This document shows, one piece after another, positions 59,250 through 64,000 of a stretch of DNA of 64,000 nucleotides. Position 1 is the first letter of the stretch. Each line of letters opens with the position of its first letter. The notes beneath the pieces were generated by a model, which saw only the letters and a program-made list of their open reading frames with translations, was not told where the DNA came from and ran no database searches. The stretch is from Vicia villosa (taxonomy: Eukaryota; Streptophyta; Magnoliopsida; Fabales; Fabaceae), in contig NC_081182.1 of NCBI RefSeq assembly GCF_029867415.1, positions 48,385,317 to 48,449,316 on the forward strand, written 5' to 3'. Position numbers and translations under genes: made by a program.

Positions 59250-60230
59250 ATTTTGCATGATGTCGAAATTATGATAAAATTAGCTTTCATGTACCTTGAA
59301 TGGTGTTTCTGAGTATATGTGTGCACCCTTGCATTATAAGTCATTAGGAATCTTAGAAATCACCTAGAACAAGTTTGGAATGGTTGTTGCTTGGCACAAT
59401 GCATGAAAAATCACATTTTGCACAAAAATCATGTGCATGTGTCGACACATATGTGTTTCATGTCAGCGCATGTACTACATGTTTTAAGGCAAAAAGTTTT
59501 TATTTTCCAGTGTCGGCTCATCTCTCTTCATGTGTCGACACATGCTGCATAAATGACTCTATGAGTCGACACATATGTGTTTCGTGTCGACTCACGTGCT
59601 ATTGTTTTTAGGAAAATATTGTGTTTCTTTGTGTCGACCCAAATCTTATATAGGTCGACTAGTGTAGTTGCATGAGTCAACGACTCATGACATACTACAA
59701 GTCGACACATGCATCAATAACTACCATCAAGTGTCGACACATACTGAAGCAAATTCCAAAAATCAATTTTTCTATTGAGTTTCTAAGTCTTTATTTTGCC
59801 TTTAACTCTCATACCTATATATACATAATACATGCATCTTTCAGATTGATGAAACTATAAATATATACTAAGATTGCTCATCATCTTCAACCTTTATGCA
59901 TACAAACAAATAAAGTATACATATTCATTCATTTTTTGTGTGCCATCTAAACTTGGTTGATAACGTTCAATTTAGATTGGTTGTAACCTAAAGTTGGGTT
60001 GAGAATCATAGGGGGTTTCATCAGAAAAATATGAGGGTTTTACTCCAAGATCAAGGTGTTGATTTGGGGGTCTTTGACAAGGTTATGCAATTGGATTCGA
60101 TCGAGTGAGGAGCTTTGAAGAACAGGTGGTTCTTGCAAAGGAGTAGTGTCAGACGGTGAATCAATTGGTAATATTGGGTGACAACAACTCGCAATTTGTA
60201 TTCGACCAAGTGAAAGATTTGTTCAATGAT
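59250..60230 (+). mobile_element. LTR-like block with TGTCGACACA palindromes
   Basis: Plus-strand LTR style: a palindrome-rich U3-like part, a TATA-like ctataaatatata near 59857, then a leader with 'ttggttgataacgttcaatt' and 'gttgggttgagaatcat'. No matching partner, so probably a solo or truncated LTR of the SIRE/Maximus group. Confidence 0.5.
59437..59755. repeat. TGTCGACACA palindrome cluster
   Basis: About nine copies of gtcgacaca or its variants (for example tgtgtcgacacatatgtg at 59437, catgtgtcgacacatgct at 59530, gagtcgacacatatgtg at 59563, gtgtcgacacatactg at 59733). They are irregularly spaced. Confidence 0.85.
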
Positions 60231-60950
60231 GAAAAATGACAAAGGAATCTCGCACAAACACTCTACAATTCACAAGATAACTACAAGGAATTTAAATGAG
60301 GTGAAAGAAGAACACTCAAAGGTTCTCTCAAATTTCTGGATAAAACGGGTCTTGGATCTTGATGGTTATCAAGAGCTTGATCAACCATGAATCATTACAA
60401 GATTGATCAATTCTCTTTCTTTGGTTTCCCTCAAACAACAAATTACATACACAAGATGTAATAAAAGGAGATGCAATCGGACATGGATTAACACTCAAGA
60501 GGTTTTTTTGAAACAAGAGAAATAAAACAAGGTGCTAATAATAGACACACTAGAGAAGAAAAGACAAATTGACATTCATTTTTGTCTTAAGGTTTCACCA
60601 AGACTTTCATCATGAAAATAATCCCACTTGGAGTCTCTTTCATGACTCATTGTCACACATATGTATGTTTGGATCAAAGAAATAACTATTTAAATCTAAG
60701 GTGGGAATTTGGATTTTTGAAGCCATGATTCGAGTAAAATGCAAATCATTATTCGAGTCACGTGTTGTGATTCGAGTCAAGTTCAAATTATGATTTGAAT
60801 CAAATTAAGAAGAGGTAAATTCTAGCTTCCATGAAGAGTTATGATTCGAATCAAGTTGATCTTGTAATTTGAATCAAATCTAATAGAGGCAAAATCCAAT
60901 TTTCACAATATGCATGATTTGAATCAAATAACTTAACACCTTAATTTTGG
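60231..60950 (-). mobile_element. LTR-like block with gattcgaatca motifs
   Basis: Minus-strand LTR style, with a motif-rich part at 60715-60920 (gattcgagtcaagttcaaat, atgattcgaatcaagttgat, atgatttgaatcaaat). The motif is related to TGACTCGAATCA at 2.3-2.7 kb. No gene or partner LTR. Confidence 0.5.
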
Positions 60951-60964
60951 TGTTCTAATATATA

Positions 60965-61130
60965 TATAGAATATCATATGAGAATGTAAGAATGAATTTG
61001 AACCATTGGATTTTAAAATAAATGGTAGAGATTATGTGTGAATTTTTTTTCTCCTACATCATTTATTTTAAAATCCAATGGTTCAGATTCATTCTCACAT
61101 TCTCATATAAAAAAGACCATCTCATATGAT

Positions 61131-61135
<5 letters not shown>
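60965..61135. mobile_element. Foldback MITE family C, copy 2, flanked by (TA)n
   Basis: Arms 'gaaccattggattttaaaat' and 'attttaaaatccaatggttc' with 'catatgagaatgtaagaa' and 'ttctcacattctcatat' outside them. It begins at a short TA run near 60957 and ends at the TA tract at 61136. Confidence 0.82.

Positions 61136-61221
<86 letters not shown>
61136..61221. repeat. (TA)n microsatellite
   Basis: About 86 bp of TA repeats; it creates the spurious Tyr-Ile repeat ORF at 61038-61223. Confidence 0.98.
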
Positions 61222-61224
<3 letters not shown>

Positions 61225-61615
61225 GAGGGATCAAATTACACCCGAAGAGTTACACCACGAGTTACACTCGTTCAATAACTACATCTCGAATTAATATTTT
61301 TTAAATTCAACCGTTGGATTGAAACATAATATCATATAGATCATACCTATAAAGTTTGAGCTTAATCTATAATGATTTACTATATCATCAAGATATCCAA
61401 AGATTAACGTCAAAATGAGCTTTCATATAATGTTAATTTTGATGTAATTCAATGACATAGTAAATCATTATAGATTAAGCTCAAACTTTATAGGTATGAT
61501 CTATATGATATTATGTTTCAATCCAACGGTTGAATTTAAAAAATATTAATTCGAGATGTAGTTATTGAACGAGTGTAACTTGTGGTGTAACTCTTCGGGT
61601 GTAATTTGATCCCTC

Positions 61616-61618
<3 letters not shown>
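61222..61618. mobile_element. Foldback MITE family B, copy 2, flanked by (TA)n
   Basis: A nearly perfect 397-bp palindrome with ends gaggagggatcaaattacac and gtgtaatttgatccctcctc, better preserved than the copy at 12353-12747. It lies between (TA)n tracts at 61136-61221 and 61631-61701. The centre is near 61420. Confidence 0.9.

Positions 61619-61701
<83 letters not shown>
61619..61701. repeat. (TC)n followed by (TA)n microsatellite
   Basis: Short TC run to 61630, then about 71 bp of TA. Confidence 0.97.
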
Positions 61702-61703
<2 letters not shown>

Positions 61704-62489
61704 TAATGTGAAAATGTATAAAAACCATCAGATTTAAAAAAGAAATGTTGATATTAAATTGTTGTTTTCACTAAATCACGTGGCATTAAGAAGAAAGAGA
61801 AATTATTAATAAAATTTTAAAAATATATTTTAATCTTAACCATAAAACATAAATATAATGGTTATTATTAAATTCAGATTTTATTATTAAAGACTAATAG
61901 TATGTTTGAATTGACTTTTGAAGTCCCAAAATCAATTATAGAAGTGTATAATTGATTTTAGGTGATTTTGAGGTGTTTGTTTTATCAAAAGTATAGTTGA
62001 TTCTGCCTCGAGAATTGATTCTACTCAAAATAGAATTTGTAACTTCTATCTCCAGAATTAATTCTGGATAATTTTTATACTAAAATTTATAGTTCAATTC
62101 ACTATTACATAAATATATCCAAATATAAATTAATTATATCAAATTCAATACTATTAAAATCATTTCTATGACTCAATTTTACTGTAATCAATTTTGTTCG
62201 CCCAACCCGGGTTTACTTTTTGTAGCTAGTCTCTTTAGAAAACCCTCACGAAATCTAACGAGGCCATATCTAATCGCTTTAAATTGTGAAGACGCGATAT
62301 ATCGCCAAAAGGTAACCCAATACAGATACAAATACGCAAATCAACGACAAAATGATAAAATAAAATAAATAAAAAAGGAGAAAAATACAAGAGAAGATAA
62401 GAAGAGAAAGAAAAAACGAAAGATAGGAACGAAACACACAAAACAGCTCAAAAACCCTAGGTCGAAAATATCGCGATAAATTGGAAAAA
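61702..62489. other. Upstream region of the right-edge gene
   Basis: 61702-61800 starts with 'tgctaatgtgaaaatgt', similar to other elements lodged in TA tracts. 61900-62100 has 'gattttaggtgattttgagg' and 'agaattgattctactcaa' MITE-like text. 62340-62460 is purine-rich and could be promoter or leader of the next gene. Confidence 0.4.
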
Positions 62490-62546
62490 TCATCGAAATC
62501 TGCGATCTCCGTTTATCTCTCCGGGAAAGACCAAATCTCTCGCTCT
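62480..62546 (+). promoter_or_regulatory. Probable 5' UTR exon of the BED/DUF659 gene
   Basis: A pyrimidine/GC-richer stretch ends at a consensus donor (TCT|gtaagc). It contains no in-frame ATG to the coding exon. The transcription start is not determined. Confidence 0.45.
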
Positions 62547-62801
62547 GTAAGCTCCAAATTTCTCGCTATCTTATATCTCATGGATCTCTCCCTTTTTCGT
62601 TTGTTTTTATTTTTATATTTCGATTATTTTTCTATATACCTCTAATCTACTTGCAACTGTTTTAATATTATAGTTCAATAATTCAATTCCCTTTGTGATT
62701 GGTCAAAAGATTCAATTTAATTAATCTGGTTCGTGATGCTATCAGAAACCAGTAAAAATGTAACATTATATGAATTTGATGATTCTGTATTTTTGATGTA
62801 G

Positions 62802-64000
62802 GTTGTTTAATACTATTCCACGGAAAATACATTTCTAAATCCTAAGTAAGTTGAATCTGTTATATGCAGTTTTGAAAACTGCAGTATTTATTCTTAATTT
62901 TTGAAATGTAATATTTTGTAACGGTAATAATTCAACAAATTAAAGAACAATGTGCTGACAGTAGTTTTTTTTTTCTTCTTTTTCTGTTAGTGGTCCGAGA
63001 GAAAGATGTATGTTGGGAATATGCAGAGAAACTAGATGGGAACAAAGTGAAATGTAAATTTTGCCAGAGAGTTTTAAATGGTGGCATTAGTAGATTGAAG
63101 CATCATTTATCTAGATTTCCAAGCAAAGGAGTGAATCCTTGCAGTAAGGTCCGCGATGACGTTACTGACCGAGTAAGAAACATAATTGCGTCAAAGGAAG
63201 AGGTTAAAGAAACCTCTAGTGTCAAGAAGCTAAAAGCGCCGGAAGTTAAATCTCCCGGTACTCTTTCTGCAACCAAAGCTCTTATATCTTTGGACACAAC
63301 ATTATCTCCTATTGGGAAGATGTTTCCTTCGAGCAATCCTATGACGCCTTCCTCAACAAATAATCAAGAGAATGCAGAAAGAAGTATTGCTTTATTCTTT
63401 TTCGAGAATAAGATAGATTTCAGTGTTGCGCGATCTTCGTCCTATCAGTTGATGATTGACGCCGTTGCAAAATGTGGTCCTGGAATTATAGGCCCGTCAG
63501 CTGAGGTTCTGAAAACAACGTGGTTGGAGAGGATAAAAATGGAAGTCGGTTTACAGTCGAAAGATGTTGAGAAAGAGTGGGCTACTACGGGTTGTACCAT
63601 TATTGCAGACACATGGACTGATTATAAATCAAAGGCCATTATTAATTTCTTAGTCTCGTCACCGTCCAGGATATTTTTCCACAAATCAGTGGACGCGTCT
63701 CCGTATTTCAAGAACACGAAATGGCTCGCTGATCTTTTTGATTCTGTGATTCAGGAGTTTGGTCCGGAGAATGTTGTGCAAATTATTATGGATAGCAGCT
63801 TTAACTACACTGGGATTGGTAATCATATAGTGCAGAACTACGGGACAATATTTGTATCTCCTTGTGCCTCGCAATGTTTGAATCTAATATTGGAGGATTT
63901 CACCAAGGTTGATTGGATTAGTAGATGCATTTTACAAGCACAAACCATATCGAAGTTGATTTACAATAATGCTTCATTGCTTGATCTTATGAAGAAGTAT
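62802..64000 (+). CDS. BED zinc-finger/DUF659 hAT-derived protein, 3' part outside window
   Basis: A leader exon ends before gtaagc at 62547. A short exon, 62802-62845 (tag acceptor, gtaagt donor), ends in A, and the next exon starts at 62991 with TGGTCC, so the ATG appears split: A at 62845, TG at 62991-62992. The frame then stays open to 64000 (336 further codons). Residues about 5-50 form a BED finger (VREKDVCWEYAEKLDGNKVK, CKFCQRVLNGGISRLKHH, VNPC). A Ser/Thr-rich linker follows, then a DUF659-type block (GPSAEVLKTTWLERIKMEVG, CTIIADTWTDYKSKAI, IIMDSSFNYTG, SPCASQCLNLILEDFTKVDW). Such proteins usually end in a hAT dimerisation domain, outside this window. Intact splicing and frame suggest a domesticated host gene, probably a nuclear DNA-binding protein, rather than a live transposon. 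Confidence 0.88.

Noticed and set aside
59375..59860. Cys-rich small ORFs as possible secreted peptides
   Set aside because: The Cys codons arise from the repeated TGTCGACACA motif on both strands.
61038..61223. ORF with a long Tyr-Ile repeat
   Set aside because: It is only the (TA)n microsatellite read in frame.
63103..63874. Minus-strand ORFs at the right edge
   Set aside because: Shadows of the BED/DUF659 coding exon.

Overview
This is a 64 kb piece of AT-rich, repeat-dense plant nuclear DNA. Evidence for a plant is direct: spliced genes with GT..AG introns, a leucine-rich-repeat receptor kinase of plant subfamily III type, plant mobile domain (PMD) fragments, Ty1-copia elements primed by initiator tRNA-Met, a tRNA-derived SINE, Helitron, hAT, Mutator (MULE) and CACTA ends. 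Repeat families and protein wording look most like a papilionoid legume (Medicago/pea/vetch/clover group), but that is inference from recognition, not proof of species. I see no organelle, bacterial or CRISPR features.

Layout. 1-9.1 kb: a decayed 3' part of a SIRE/Maximus-type copia element with palindromic 'tgactcgaatca' motifs, a foldback MITE, an RNase H fragment of non-LTR type, and a complete but decayed 4.5 kb copia element (4652-9137) with 5-bp target duplications. 9.1-15.5 kb: no genes; two related TIR elements, a hAT MITE (11863-12141), a foldback element beside a (TA)n tract, and a 1.3 kb hAT-like element (14169-15463). 15.6-25.3 kb: a young, almost complete 9.7 kb SIRE-type copia element on the minus strand with GAACA target duplications, PBS, PPT, gag-pol with several lesions, and an intact extra 3' ORF. 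25.3-35.2 kb: AT-rich sequence with a CACTA end, a large inverted repeat split by an LTR-like block, decayed PMD/MULE pieces and a Helitron.

The gene island is 35.5-49.4 kb. A small four-exon gene (35531-38266) encodes a 180-residue protein that is almost only a myosin-I-tail-like TH1 domain. Facing it on the minus strand are two paralogous subfamily III receptor-kinase genes: a 5'-truncated copy (about 39.25-40.72 kb) and a complete 617-residue gene (47338-49284). Both have HGN in place of HRD, so they are probable pseudokinases. Between them lies a MULE (41743-45256) carrying PMD-like and MULE N-terminal remnants, with a second MULE (43452-45142) nested in it.

49.4-62 kb is again repeats: a Stowaway-like MITE, LTR fragments with tandem and palindromic repeats, a solo LTR with perfect GGTTT duplications (55364-56438), a PMD fragment, a SINE with 15-bp duplications, and a run of (TA)n tracts separated by foldback MITEs. 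At the right edge (62.8-64 kb) a plus-strand gene for a BED zinc-finger/DUF659 protein, probably hAT-derived, runs out of the window; its start codon appears to be split by an intron.

The most notable recurring pattern is that several different LTR-like blocks each carry their own short palindrome repeated many times (GGAACCGGTTCC, TGACTCGAATCA, TGTCGACACA, TAATTGATTA). I found no gene cluster that looks like a new biochemical pathway or defence system.
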